Below are positions 26,464 through 34,897 of a stretch of DNA of 45,146 bases, piece after piece. A program made the position numbers and the translations under genes. Under the pieces are notes generated by a model, which was not told the origin of the DNA, made no database searches, and saw nothing but the letters and a program-made list of their open reading frames with translations. The DNA is from Bacteroidota bacterium (lineage in GTDB: Bacteria > Bacteroidota > Bacteroidia > Bacteroidales > GCA-2748055). The stretch's first letter is position 1. Every line of letters begins with the position of its first letter. Where the stretch lies: assembly GCA_020047715.1 (NCBI GenBank), contig JAIFNN010000169.1:1-45146 (forward strand). The letters run 5' to 3'.

Positions 26464-26494
26464 TTGTTTAAACGGGCTTAAGACTTTATATTTG
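26464..26494 (+). promoter_or_regulatory. promoter of the HYC_CC_PP/TonB/HMA cassette
   Basis: TTG at 26464-26466, a 20-base spacer, then TATATTTG at 26487-26494, 7 bases ahead of the ATG at 26502. This closely matches the Bacteroidota consensus. The short leader fits SD-less initiation. Confidence 0.65.
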
Positions 26495-26501
26495 ACCCCG
26501 C

Positions 26502-26966
26502 ATGAAAACCGTAAATCTAATATTATCCTCATTGCTTCTGGCTGCGATGTGCATGTCCTTCACCGGGGAAGCGCTGCATGTCCATTACTGTTCAAGCTCC
26601 AATTCCTACTCCATCGATCTTCACCACTTTGCCGATGTTGAATGTTCTCCAAAGAATTGTGTTTGTCATGTTTCGGGGGAGGAAAACAAAACGGCCCCTT
26701 CTTGTAAATCGTGCTGCAGCACTAAAACGGAAGACAGCGCTGAGGGTATTTGTTGTATCGATTTAATGACCAGTCCGGATCCGGATACGTTCTACAGTCC
26801 TGTTGGTAAAAGTCTGAATTTGAAACCATCGGTACTGGAAATTTTCAATTTTGCTTTTTCTGATGTCCCCACAACTCGATTGACCTCTTTATTTTTTTAC
26901 GATTTCGATAAATCCGGAGACCATTCTCCCCCGGATATAATTACCACCCAGATACTTCTGATTTGA
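26502..26966 (+). CDS. HYC_CC_PP family exported protein
   Basis: A 154-residue protein with a signal peptide (MKTVNLILSSLLLAAMCMSF). It carries the three hallmarks of this Bacteroidota family: HVHYCSS near residue 28, a Cys-pair zone (CKSCCST ... GICCIDL), and a late proline pair (HSPPD). The His/Cys content suggests metal binding in the periplasm, but no function is established. A TonB-dependent receptor and an HMA protein follow directly on the same strand, an association I recognise from other Bacteroidota. Confidence 0.85.
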   Translation: MKTVNLILSSLLLAAMCMSFTGEALHVHYCSSSNSYSIDLHHFADVECSPKNCVCHVSGEENKTAPSCKSCCSTKTEDSAEGICCIDLMTSPDPDTFYSPVGKSLNLKPSVLEIFNFAFSDVPTTRLTSLFFYDFDKSGDHSPPDIITTQILLI

Positions 26967-27017
26967 GATATCTTCTTTGTAGAGTGCTGTATTAATTAGT
27001 TTTAAACAAAGAAGCAT

Positions 27018-29234
27018 ATGAAATTTTTATTATTTTCCCTTGGGGGATTATGCCTTGTTGCTGGCATTTCAGCCCAAAAGGCGGGTTATATTTCCGGAAA
27101 GGTGTTTGAGATTGACGAACATGGACACAAAGAACCCATGGAGTTCGTTAATGTATATTATTCCTTATCGCGGGAGGGTGTTATTTCTGGACAGGACGGA
27201 GCGTTTATGATCAGGAATCCCCTGCCTGAAGATGGCAAAAAACTGGTGTTTAGCTACATGGGATACAAGCCGGATACCATAGCGGTTCGGAAGGGAATGT
27301 CGGAAATTGAGTTGGTGATGAAGTCGTCACTCGATATTCAGGAGGTTACCGTTGTGAAACGCAAAGCAGGTGAGTTTACCAGCCGTTTAAATACTCTGCC
27401 TACTCAGGTTACTACCGAAGCGGGCTTGCAGAAACTTGCCTGTTGCAATATTGGCGAATCGTTTGAAAACAGCGCAACAGTTGATGTCGGATATACTGAT
27501 GCCGTTTCGGGGGCTCGTAAGATCAGGATGCTGGGTCTCGATGGCAAGTACAGCCAGTTTTTGTACGAAAACATTCCATCCCTGAGGGGACTGGAGTCGG
27601 GGTTCGGGTTAAGCCACATCCCCGGACCGTTTATGGAGTCCATACAGGTTTCCAAAGGAACATCCTCCGTATTGAACGGTTACGAATCCACTACGGGACA
27701 GATTAATGTTGAATTCAAGAAACCCGACAACGGCGACAGGCTTTTCGTGAATTTGTTTGCCAACACAGAAGGCCGATATGAAAGCAACTTTACCACAGCC
27801 CAAACAATTAATGAACGTTGGAGCACCATACTGCTGTTTCATGCATCAACCAATTCGGGAGAAATAGACCATAATAAGGACGGATTTTTGGATGTGCCTT
27901 TAACACAACAGCTCAACTTTCACAACCGCTGGAAATATGCAATCGGTGAAAACCTTCATGCCCAGTTTGGTCTGGAGGTTTTGAATGAGAGCAGGGTAGG
28001 GGGTCAGGTTGGATTTCAGGACGACGCCGCAGGTCTTTACGGAATCAACATCGATTTGCAGAAATTCAGAGCTTATGGGAAGCTTGGGTTTGCCTCTCCC
28101 TCGAAACCCTATGAAAGCATAGGATGGATAAACTCCTTTACATGGTTCGATCAGAAATCGAAGTTTGGTTTGCGCGACTATGACGGTAGACAGAAAAGCT
28201 ATTTCTCAAACCTGATATGGCAGACCATACTTGGGAACAGCAATCACCAGATAAGCAGCGGCTTATCGTTTCAGTACGACGAATACAGGGAGTACTTTGT
28301 TGATACCGAATCTCTTCGAAAAGAGATCGTTCCCGGAGTTTTCTCGCAATATACCCTGACTCTTCCGGATCAGATGGTGTTGATGGCCGGAGCCCGACTG
28401 GATCACAATTCGAAATACGGATTGTTGTTCACACCCCGGCTTCACCTGAAGTACGACCTAAGCCATACCTTGATTGCGCGTGGCACCCTGGGACGGTCGT
28501 TTCGTTCGGCCAATGCAGTGAGTGAAAACATGAGCTTTCTCTCCAGTTCGCGGCAGTTTGTGATGGATAGGGAGTTTGAGATGGAACAAGCCTGGAATGC
28601 AGGTTTGAATCTAACACAACATCTTCATTTCCGTGATCAGCGGGAGGGAACCCTTTCGATCGACTATTACCGCACTGAGTTTGTCAACCAGGTGGTGATT
28701 GATCTGGACAGGAATGTTAACCAGGTTAATTTGTATAATCTCGATGGGCGTTCTTATTCCACTTCCGTGCAGGCAGAGTTTACGGCCGAAGTGATAAAGA
28801 GACTTGAACTGACGCTGGCCTATCGCTTTAACGATGTTAGAGTCAATCAGCTCGAAGGCCTTCACGAAAAGCCTTTTGTTGTAAGGAACAAGGGTCTTTT
28901 CAGCACAAGTTATGCAACCCCTTTCGAAAGGTGGAGAATTGATTTGAACGTTCAATTCAACGGGAGTTCCAGACTGCCCGACACAAGCGACAGTTTGCCG
29001 GAGTTCCGGTTGGCGGAACGGTCGCCTTCCTTTTTTATCGTTCATACCCAATTAACACGGAAATTCAAATGGTTTGATGTTTATACCGGGGTTGAGAACC
29101 TCACCGGTTATACCCAGAAAAATCCGATCTTATCGGCCGACAATCCCTTTGGAGACAGTTTCGATGCAAGCATGATCTATGCCCCGATTTCGGGCAGGAT
29201 GTATTATGCCGGATTGCGTTTCAGGATCAAATAA
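27018..29234 (+). CDS. TonB-dependent receptor, probable metal-related substrate
   Basis: A 738-residue outer-membrane receptor. It has a signal peptide (MKFLLFSLGGLCLVAGISAQ), a carboxypeptidase-D-like regulatory domain (about 22-110), a plug (about 125-230) containing LGLDGKYSQFLYENIP and VSKGTSSVLNGYES, and a 22-strand-type barrel ending in an aromatic/basic residue pattern (YYAGLRFRIK). The plug begins with a Cys-Cys pair (KLACCNIGESFE). No SusD partner is present. Flanking HYC_CC_PP and HMA genes suggest a copper or zinc complex as the substrate (inference). Confidence 0.9.
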   Translation: MKFLLFSLGGLCLVAGISAQKAGYISGKVFEIDEHGHKEPMEFVNVYYSLSREGVISGQDGAFMIRNPLPEDGKKLVFSYMGYKPDTIAVRKGMSEIELVMKSSLDIQEVTVVKRKAGEFTSRLNTLPTQVTTEAGLQKLACCNIGESFENSATVDVGYTDAVSGARKIRMLGLDGKYSQFLYENIPSLRGLESGFGLSHIPGPFMESIQVSKGTSSVLNGYESTTGQINVEFKKPDNGDRLFVNLFANTEGRYESNFTTAQTINERWSTILLFHASTNSGEIDHNKDGFLDVPLTQQLNFHNRWKYAIGENLHAQFGLEVLNESRVGGQVGFQDDAAGLYGINIDLQKFRAYGKLGFASPSKPYESIGWINSFTWFDQKSKFGLRDYDGRQKSYFSNLIWQTILGNSNHQISSGLSFQYDEYREYFVDTESLRKEIVPGVFSQYTLTLPDQMVLMAGARLDHNSKYGLLFTPRLHLKYDLSHTLIARGTLGRSFRSANAVSENMSFLSSSRQFVMDREFEMEQAWNAGLNLTQHLHFRDQREGTLSIDYYRTEFVNQVVIDLDRNVNQVNLYNLDGRSYSTSVQAEFTAEVIKRLELTLAYRFNDVRVNQLEGLHEKPFVVRNKGLFSTSYATPFERWRIDLNVQFNGSSRLPDTSDSLPEFRLAERSPSFFIVHTQLTRKFKWFDVYTGVENLTGYTQKNPILSADNPFGDSFDASMIYAPISGRMYYAGLRFRIK

Positions 29235-29255
29235 ACAATTAAAAAAAGGAGAGAG

Positions 29256-29711
29256 ATGAACCTAGCATATTTACTAAGCCCAGACTTGCATGAACAAAAT
29301 ATCCATGCGAGTCCTGGCCGACCCATTAGAAATAATTCGGTACGGCTGAAATCAACAATTATGTTATTTTGGATTTTTGTGATCGGGCAGGCTGCTTTGC
29401 TGGCCCAGAGTGGCGAAAGCAAAATGGTTCGGAGCAAAATCCAGACCACCGCACAGTGCGGAATGTGCAAGGAAAGGATAGAAACCGCCATGGCTTTTGA
29501 AAAGGGGGTAAAGAGTTCCAGTCTTGATCTTGATACAAAAATTCTCAGTGTGGAGTACAAGAGGGGAAAGACAAGCGATGAGGCTATACGCAAGGCAATT
29601 ACCAAGTTGGGCTATGATGCCGATGCTATGAAGAAGGATGAAAAGGCCTATGCCAAGCTGCCGGGTTGCTGCAAGATGCCCGATGATCCCGATTATGTGA
29701 AACACGAATAG
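29256..29711 (+). CDS. exported heavy-metal-associated (HMA) domain protein
   Basis: The protein contains an HMA fold of about 70 residues with the metal-binding loop QCGMCKERIE and the family-like KLGYDADAMKKD. A second Cys pair is near the C-terminus (LPGCCKMPDDP). A hydrophobic export segment, MLFWIFVIGQAALLAQS, begins at 29361. The frame is open from ATG 29256, which has an unusual purine-rich AGGAGAGAG just before it and would give a 35-residue N-region; 29361 is the alternative start. It closes the HYC/TonB/HMA cassette and is followed by a terminator. Likely a periplasmic Cu+ or Zn2+ carrier. Confidence 0.82.
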   Translation: MNLAYLLSPDLHEQNIHASPGRPIRNNSVRLKSTIMLFWIFVIGQAALLAQSGESKMVRSKIQTTAQCGMCKERIETAMAFEKGVKSSSLDLDTKILSVEYKRGKTSDEAIRKAITKLGYDADAMKKDEKAYAKLPGCCKMPDDPDYVKHE

Positions 29712-29715
29712 AAAA

Positions 29716-29765
29716 AACCCCGCTCCAGCTCCCGGAAAAAAGGGAAGTTGGACGGGGTGTTTTTT
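29716..29765 (+). terminator. intrinsic terminator of the HYC/TonB/HMA cassette
   Basis: ACCCCG at about 29717-29722 pairs with CGGGGT at 29753-29758, and the inner arms (TCCAGCTCCC with GGGAAGTTGGA) extend the stem with one bulge. A T-run follows. It starts 5 bases after the HMA stop. Confidence 0.85.
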
Positions 29766-29841
29766 GAGGCAAATTGAATTGTCCTGATTCTGCCGAAGCG
29801 CTTTTGGATCTTTTGGTTCTTCAAGGAGCTCGATGAAGGAT

Positions 29842-30588
29842 CTATTTTGCTTTTCCCTGGTTGGCTACTGCTTCCATTGCTTTTTTAACTGCCTCTTCAT
29901 CACCCAGGTAGTAATGCTTGATGGGTTTGAGGTTTGCGTCCAGCTCGTAAATCAAAGGAAGTCCGGTAGGAATATTGAGTTTTAAAATTTCCTCTTCGCT
30001 CATATTATCGAGGTATTTCACCAAGGCACGAAGACTGTTTCCATGAGCGGCAATAATAACCTTTTTGCCGGTTTTGATGGTTGGCGCAATGGTTTCGTGC
30101 CACAGCGGAAGGAAACGCTCAACTGTGTCTTTCAGACATTCGGTAAGTGGAAGATCTTTTTCAGGTACATTGGCATAGCGGGGGTCGTTCCCGGGATAGC
30201 GGGGATCACTTTTTTCAAGAGCTGGAGGTGGAACATCATAGCTCCTTCTCCATATCAGCACTTTGTCTTCACCGTGCAAAGCAGCGGTTTCGGATTTGTT
30301 AAGACCTTGCAGACCGCCATAATGACGCTCATTGAGCCTCCATGATTTTTCAACGGGAATCCAAAGAAGATCCATCTCGTCGAGGGCAAGGTTTAGCGTA
30401 CGGAGAGCCCTTTTCAATACCGAAGCGTATGCGATATCGAAGGTAAATCCGTTTTCTTTCAAAACTTTACCTGCGCTTAGTCCTTCCTGAACACCTTTTT
30501 CAGTAAGATCAACATCTGTCCAGCCGGTAAACCTGTTCTCCAGGTTCCACTGACTTTCTCCGTGCCTGAGGAGTACAACTTTATACAT
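29842..30588 (-). CDS. gpmA: 2,3-bisphosphoglycerate-dependent phosphoglycerate mutase
   Basis: GpmA interconverts 3- and 2-phosphoglycerate in glycolysis via a phosphohistidine. The 248-residue protein has the N-terminal catalytic [18 protein letters not shown], the RRSYDVPPP and RYPGNDPRY segments, and the second catalytic His in [14 protein letters not shown]. Length and motifs match the cofactor-dependent family fully. A TATCTTTG -7 element lies at 30639-30632. It stands alone between two metal-transport units. Confidence 0.97.
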   Translation of the reverse strand: MYKVVLLRHGESQWNLENRFTGWTDVDLTEKGVQEGLSAGKVLKENGFTFDIAYASVLKRALRTLNLALDEMDLLWIPVEKSWRLNERHYGGLQGLNKSETAALHGEDKVLIWRRSYDVPPPALEKSDPRYPGNDPRYANVPEKDLPLTECLKDTVERFLPLWHETIAPTIKTGKKVIIAAHGNSLRALVKYLDNMSEEEILKLNIPTGLPLIYELDANLKPIKHYYLGDEEAVKKAMEAVANQGKAK

Positions 30589-30740
30589 AATGAGTTATGG
30601 GTTTGATTAATAAATATTGCCTTTGGGAAAGCAAAGATAAGACAAAAGACAAAAGGATAATTACAAAAGTGTTGAAAAAGCCACAAATTCCGAAGGCATT
30701 CCCAAAAAAGCTTCAGGAATAAGGGTAAGAAAGGGTGGCC

Positions 30741-32021
30741 CTAGACAACACCCTTGTACTTGTACCCTAAATCGTTAATTGTTTTTTCAGTGTCGCCAAG
30801 GTTAATGTTTTCACCTTCAAGGCTCACGTGACCGCTTGCCAAATCGATTTTTACATCGGTAACACCGTTCATTTTTTTCAGGTTATTTTCGACATTCATT
30901 TTGCAGTGATTGCATGTCATACCTTCTACCAATATTGTTTTGATGTTCATAGTATTGTTGATGTGGGTTACTGTGAGTGGGGTTTTCTTTTTGAAAAGAA
31001 AGGGCAAATAAATTCTTAACAAACCATTGATCATTAGGCCGGTAAGTACGATAGCCGATCCGACCTGAAGCCAGCGTGGTAGGATCTGGTGGTTGTGTTG
31101 GCCCGAATGGATATTATGGATTGCGCTCATAAAAAGGTTTCGGGGCAGCAGCTCGTTTACAAGGATTCCAAAAAAAAGTGCTCCTGCAATGATGGAGAAC
31201 AAATAGATAAAAAGAGTTTTACGCCCCATGGTGTTTCCAATCACAGAAATCGTTGCCGCGTTGGTTGCCGGTCCGGCCATAAGAAAAACCAGGGCTGCAC
31301 CCGGTGAGAGCCCTTTCATCATAAGCACGGCTGCGATGGGAACCGATCCGGTGGCACAAACGTAAAGGGGTATTGATGCAAGAAGGATAATCAACATGCT
31401 GAGGTAATCGTTGGAAAGGTATATTAGGAAAAAATCCTCGGGAATGATTACCGCCATCAATGCCGCAATCAGCAAACCGATGGTTAGCCACTTTACAATA
31501 TCCTGAAGGAAATCCACAAAGGCATATTGCAGCATGCCCTGTATGCTCACCTTCTTTTTTACCGTTTCAACGGGAATAGTTTTTTCCGGGGGATTGGCTT
31601 TGTTGGCGCGGTTTTCCGAAATGTTTGTCAGGATACCTCCTAACACACCGGTTACGAAAGCGACAAAAGGACGAATAATTGCCAGGGGCCATCCCAGAAG
31701 CGAGCCGGTAACCATAATGGAATCCACCCCGGTTTGAGGGGTAGAAATAAGAAACGACACCGAGGAACCCTTCGACGCCCCGTTACGGTAAAAGCTCACT
31801 CCGGTTGGGATAACCCCGCAGCTGCAGAGTGGAAGCGGAACGCCCAACAAAGCCGCATTTACTGCTGAAGCTGTATTGCTTTTCCCAAGGTATTTCACCA
31901 TTTTTTGATCCGGAAACCACGCGTAAAGCATGCCGGCAAACAAAAAGCCAAGCATAAGGTATGGAGCCATTTCTATTGTAAGTTCCACAAGCTCCCCGAT
32001 GTATAGTAAAATCCATTCCAT
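30741..32021 (-). CDS. SO_0444-type Cu/Zn efflux permease fused to an HMA domain
   Basis: The first 340 or so residues form a multi-span permease of the DUF318/ArsP-like family. It has the signature LPLCSCGVIPTGVSFYRNG and a second conserved helix pair (PLYVCATGSVPIAAVLMMKG). After a linker, residues about 358-426 form an HMA domain with the metal loop EGMTCNHCKMNVE. The fusion implies that the HMA domain delivers or gates metal for the permease. It is last in an operon behind the CDF and ZIP genes (4-base gap). Copper versus zinc cannot be settled from sequence. Confidence 0.9.
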   Translation of the reverse strand: MEWILLYIGELVELTIEMAPYLMLGFLFAGMLYAWFPDQKMVKYLGKSNTASAVNAALLGVPLPLCSCGVIPTGVSFYRNGASKGSSVSFLISTPQTGVDSIMVTGSLLGWPLAIIRPFVAFVTGVLGGILTNISENRANKANPPEKTIPVETVKKKVSIQGMLQYAFVDFLQDIVKWLTIGLLIAALMAVIIPEDFFLIYLSNDYLSMLIILLASIPLYVCATGSVPIAAVLMMKGLSPGAALVFLMAGPATNAATISVIGNTMGRKTLFIYLFSIIAGALFFGILVNELLPRNLFMSAIHNIHSGQHNHQILPRWLQVGSAIVLTGLMINGLLRIYLPFLFKKKTPLTVTHINNTMNIKTILVEGMTCNHCKMNVENNLKKMNGVTDVKIDLASGHVSLEGENINLGDTEKTINDLGYKYKGVV

Positions 32022-32025
32022 AGTT

Positions 32026-32946
32026 CTATTCCCCGTTTGAAATCATTGCTTTTTGACCGCCTGTTTTGTACTCGAACTGAAGGGTTACGTGATCGATATC
32101 AAAGGAATTTCGAAGCATCGTTTCGATTTGGTTGCGCAAAACATCAACCTCGCTTAACAACATGTCATGGTTAACATCCACATGCGCCTCAAAATGAATT
32201 AGCTGATCGGTAAGGTTCCAGGCATGGATGTGGTAAATGTTTTTCACACCGCCGATTTTTTCCACTTCTGCTTTGATCTCAAGCAGGTTGAGGCATTCAG
32301 GAGTGTGTTGCATCAGGATCGCAACAGCCTGGCGGAGTATTTCAATGGTTTCCTTTAGAATATACAGACCAATTAAAAAGGTAATGAGCGGGTCAACCCA
32401 ATACAACTCGAAATACAGCATAAGCAGTCCGCCGATGATCACCACAACCGATGATAGGCTGTCGCCGATAAGGTGAATATAGGCAGCTTTAACATTCAGG
32501 CTTTTGGCAGAGTCTTTTTTCAGAAGTACAACGGCATAGATGTTTGCCAGAAGACCTATCGTTGCAACAGCCAGCATAACCAAAGAATTTACAGGTTCGG
32601 GATCCTGCAGACGGAACCACGCTTCCTTAAAGAGGTAAAAGCTGAGAATAATCAGGGTAACAGCATTAAACAGGGCTGCCAGGATTTCAATTCTTTTCAG
32701 TCCAAAAGTAGCTTTTGGGGTTGAGTCTCTGCTGCTAAGTTTTAGGGCAATCCAGGCAATAAATGTCGCAAATGCATCACCCAGGTTGTGAAGGGCGTCG
32801 GAAAGCAGGGAGAGGGAGTTGGAAAACAGTCCGCCCACCAGCTCAACGGCAGTGATAAGCAGGTTCAGCAGCGTTACCCAAAGCAGATTTTTTGAATTAA
32901 TCTTTTTTTCCCCGTGGGAGTGGCTATGGGAGCTGACTTGGTGCAT
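32026..32946 (-). CDS. cation diffusion facilitator, Zn-type (CzcD/ZitB-like)
   Basis: A 306-residue CDF exporter with an N-terminal His-rich stretch (HQVSSHSHSHGEKK) and six membrane segments. Both metal-site helices carry H-x3-D (HNLGD in helix 2, HLIGD in helix 5), the HD/HD quartet of zinc-specific CDFs. The C-terminal cytoplasmic domain is present (HIHAWNLTDQLIHFEAHVDV). It exports Zn2+ (possibly Cd2+ or Co2+) from cytoplasm to periplasm by proton antiport. It is 2 bases from the upstream ZIP gene and 4 from the downstream permease. Confidence 0.94.
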   Translation of the reverse strand: MHQVSSHSHSHGEKKINSKNLLWVTLLNLLITAVELVGGLFSNSLSLLSDALHNLGDAFATFIAWIALKLSSRDSTPKATFGLKRIEILAALFNAVTLIILSFYLFKEAWFRLQDPEPVNSLVMLAVATIGLLANIYAVVLLKKDSAKSLNVKAAYIHLIGDSLSSVVVIIGGLLMLYFELYWVDPLITFLIGLYILKETIEILRQAVAILMQHTPECLNLLEIKAEVEKIGGVKNIYHIHAWNLTDQLIHFEAHVDVNHDMLLSEVDVLRNQIETMLRNSFDIDHVTLQFEYKTGGQKAMISNGE

Positions 32947-32948
32947 TT

Positions 32949-33764
32949 TTATAAGAATAAAAGCAAACTGACGGCCATGACGCCCATCCCTGCTACGAGT
33001 CCGTAAATGGACAAGTGATGTTCCCCATATTCCCGCGCTGTGGGAAGGAGTTCATCGAGCGAGATGAAGACCATGATACCTGCAACTCCGGCAAAGAGAA
33101 CCCCCGAAAGGGTTTCGCTGAAAAAGTTGCGCAACAGAAAGAAGCCCACCAGTGCGCCCAGGGGTTCTGCTAGACCGGACATAAAAGATAACAAAAAAGC
33201 TTTCTTTTTGTTCCCGGTGGCGAACGAAACGGGAATGGAAACTGCAATTCCCTCGGGGATATTGTGGATAGCTATAGCCACAGCGATGGGTATCCCCAGT
33301 TTGGGATCGGCCAATCCAGCAGCGAAGGTGGCCAAGCCCTCAGGAAAATTGTGAATGGCAATGGCAAGTGCGGTAAAAAGGCCCATCCGGTAAAGCTTTT
33401 TGTCTTTTGCGGCTTTGGATGGGATCATCTCTTCAACATGGTGTATCTCATGGGGATTTTCGCCAGAAGGAATGAGCTTGTCGATAATGGCAATAATCAG
33501 AATTCCCCCGAAAAAAGCAAGCACAGTGTACCAGGATCCGATTCTGTCGCCGTAAATCTCGGTCATTGACACCCTTGCTTTTTGAAATATCTCAACCAGC
33601 GAGACATAGATCATAACCCCTGCGGAAAAGCCCAGGGATACGGAGAGAAACCGCGTGTTGGTTGTTTTGGTAAAGAAAGCCAGGGCACTTCCTATGCCCG
33701 TTGCCAGTCCGGCAAACAGCGTAAGGCCAAAGGCAAAGAGTATATTTTGGGTACTGAGATCCAT
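32949..33764 (-). CDS. zupT: ZIP-family zinc transporter ZupT
   Basis: A 271-residue, roughly eight-span ZIP importer. The paired metal-site helices read [15 protein letters not shown] and [15 protein letters not shown], the ZupT/GufA signature. ZupT brings in Zn2+ with some affinity for Fe2+, Mn2+ and Co2+. It is the first gene of a three-gene unit whose other two members look like exporters, an unexpected pairing. The 136-base gap to lgt upstream should contain the promoter; I see only a near-match (TGTATTTG at 33809-33802). Confidence 0.93.
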   Translation of the reverse strand: MDLSTQNILFAFGLTLFAGLATGIGSALAFFTKTTNTRFLSVSLGFSAGVMIYVSLVEIFQKARVSMTEIYGDRIGSWYTVLAFFGGILIIAIIDKLIPSGENPHEIHHVEEMIPSKAAKDKKLYRMGLFTALAIAIHNFPEGLATFAAGLADPKLGIPIAVAIAIHNIPEGIAVSIPVSFATGNKKKAFLLSFMSGLAEPLGALVGFFLLRNFFSETLSGVLFAGVAGIMVFISLDELLPTAREYGEHHLSIYGLVAGMGVMAVSLLLFL

Positions 33765-33900
33765 AATTTATTTGTTATGATGAAAATCATTTATGTAAGG
33801 GCAAATACAATGTGTGTCCCAACAATGTTAATCATCGGAACAAGTTTGGTCTAACCCGGCATAACAATACCCCATACTGCGCAGCTCCGGCACATTAGTT

Positions 33901-34758
33901 TTACGCGTTGGTTTTTCCATATTTACGCAGCCATACAAGCAGGCCGATTCCCAGCATAATAAAAGGCAGGCTAAGTAACTGACCCATGTTCATGTGCCAT
34001 TGGGAAATCATGTTCAGCTCGAAGTCGGACTGTTCGAATTTCAAGTATTCAATAAGAAAACGAGTGGTAAACAGTGCGATGAGGAACCAGCCGAAAATAA
34101 CGCCATCCTTGAGTTTTTCCCCGTATTTGCGGATAACCCAAAAGAGAATGAAGAACAAGAGCAGGTAACTCAGGGCCTCATAGAGTTGGGTGGGGTGACA
34201 GGGAAGGTGTTTACCGAGGATTTCGCCGGTATTCGGATCGGAAAAAGTGATGCGGGAGTTGTCGCGAACAAAGCGGAAACCCCAGGGCAAATCGGTGGGC
34301 CTACCATATATTTCCGAGTTCATGAGGTTTCCCATGCGAATAAAAAATCCGCCAAGTGCTGTAACAACACTGATGCGGTCGATAAGCCAAAGAAACGACA
34401 TTTTGTTTTTCCTGACATACAGATATAAGGCAACAAGGATGCCAATGGATGCACCATGACTGGCAAGTCCGCCTCTCCAGATCTGCAGGATTTCCAAGGG
34501 ATTTTTCAAATAGTAGGCGGCATCGTAAAAAAAGCAATGACCGAGTCGTGCACCGATAACCGTACCCAGAGCAATGTATAGGGTTAACTGGTCGAGTTTT
34601 TCGGTTGAAAGGCCTTCCTTTTTAAAAAAGCGGTTGAAAATAATGTACCCAAAAAGGAATGCGCAGGCAAAAAGCACGCCGTACCAGCGGATGCCAAATG
34701 AATCAGACAGTTTAAACAGCCAGGGATTAACATCCCAAACAATGCTAAGTATGTTCAT
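33901..34758 (-). CDS. lgt: prolipoprotein diacylglyceryl transferase
   Basis: Lgt transfers diacylglycerol from phosphatidylglycerol to the lipobox Cys of prolipoproteins, the first step in lipoprotein maturation at the inner membrane. The 285-residue protein is polytopic and shows RGGLASHGASIG, the signature with the essential Arg in GGFFIRMGNLMNSEIYGRPT, and HPTQLYEALSYL. The length is normal. Its substrates in this window would include the DUF4292 protein and the Ig-like protein encoded divergently next to it. Confidence 0.96.
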   Translation of the reverse strand: MNILSIVWDVNPWLFKLSDSFGIRWYGVLFACAFLFGYIIFNRFFKKEGLSTEKLDQLTLYIALGTVIGARLGHCFFYDAAYYLKNPLEILQIWRGGLASHGASIGILVALYLYVRKNKMSFLWLIDRISVVTALGGFFIRMGNLMNSEIYGRPTDLPWGFRFVRDNSRITFSDPNTGEILGKHLPCHPTQLYEALSYLLLFFILFWVIRKYGEKLKDGVIFGWFLIALFTTRFLIEYLKFEQSDFELNMISQWHMNMGQLLSLPFIMLGIGLLVWLRKYGKTNA

Positions 34759-34867
34759 CTTTGTTTTTTTTTAAAAAGAGTTTAAACTTACAAAATTTAA
34801 TCTGCATAGAGGGTTAAGCGTTTTAAAAATTTCGACCTGCTATGATTCCTTTCCTGGTAATTCTTTC

Positions 34868-34875
34868 TAAATTTG
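34868..34875 (+). promoter_or_regulatory. -7 element for the Ig-like lipoprotein gene
   Basis: TAAATTTG matches TAnnTTTG. Its position makes the GTG at 34877 too close to be a translation start and favours the TTG at 34898. No clear -33 TTTG is seen. Confidence 0.45.
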
Positions 34876-34897
34876 CGTGTTATCAAAATATTGGAAT

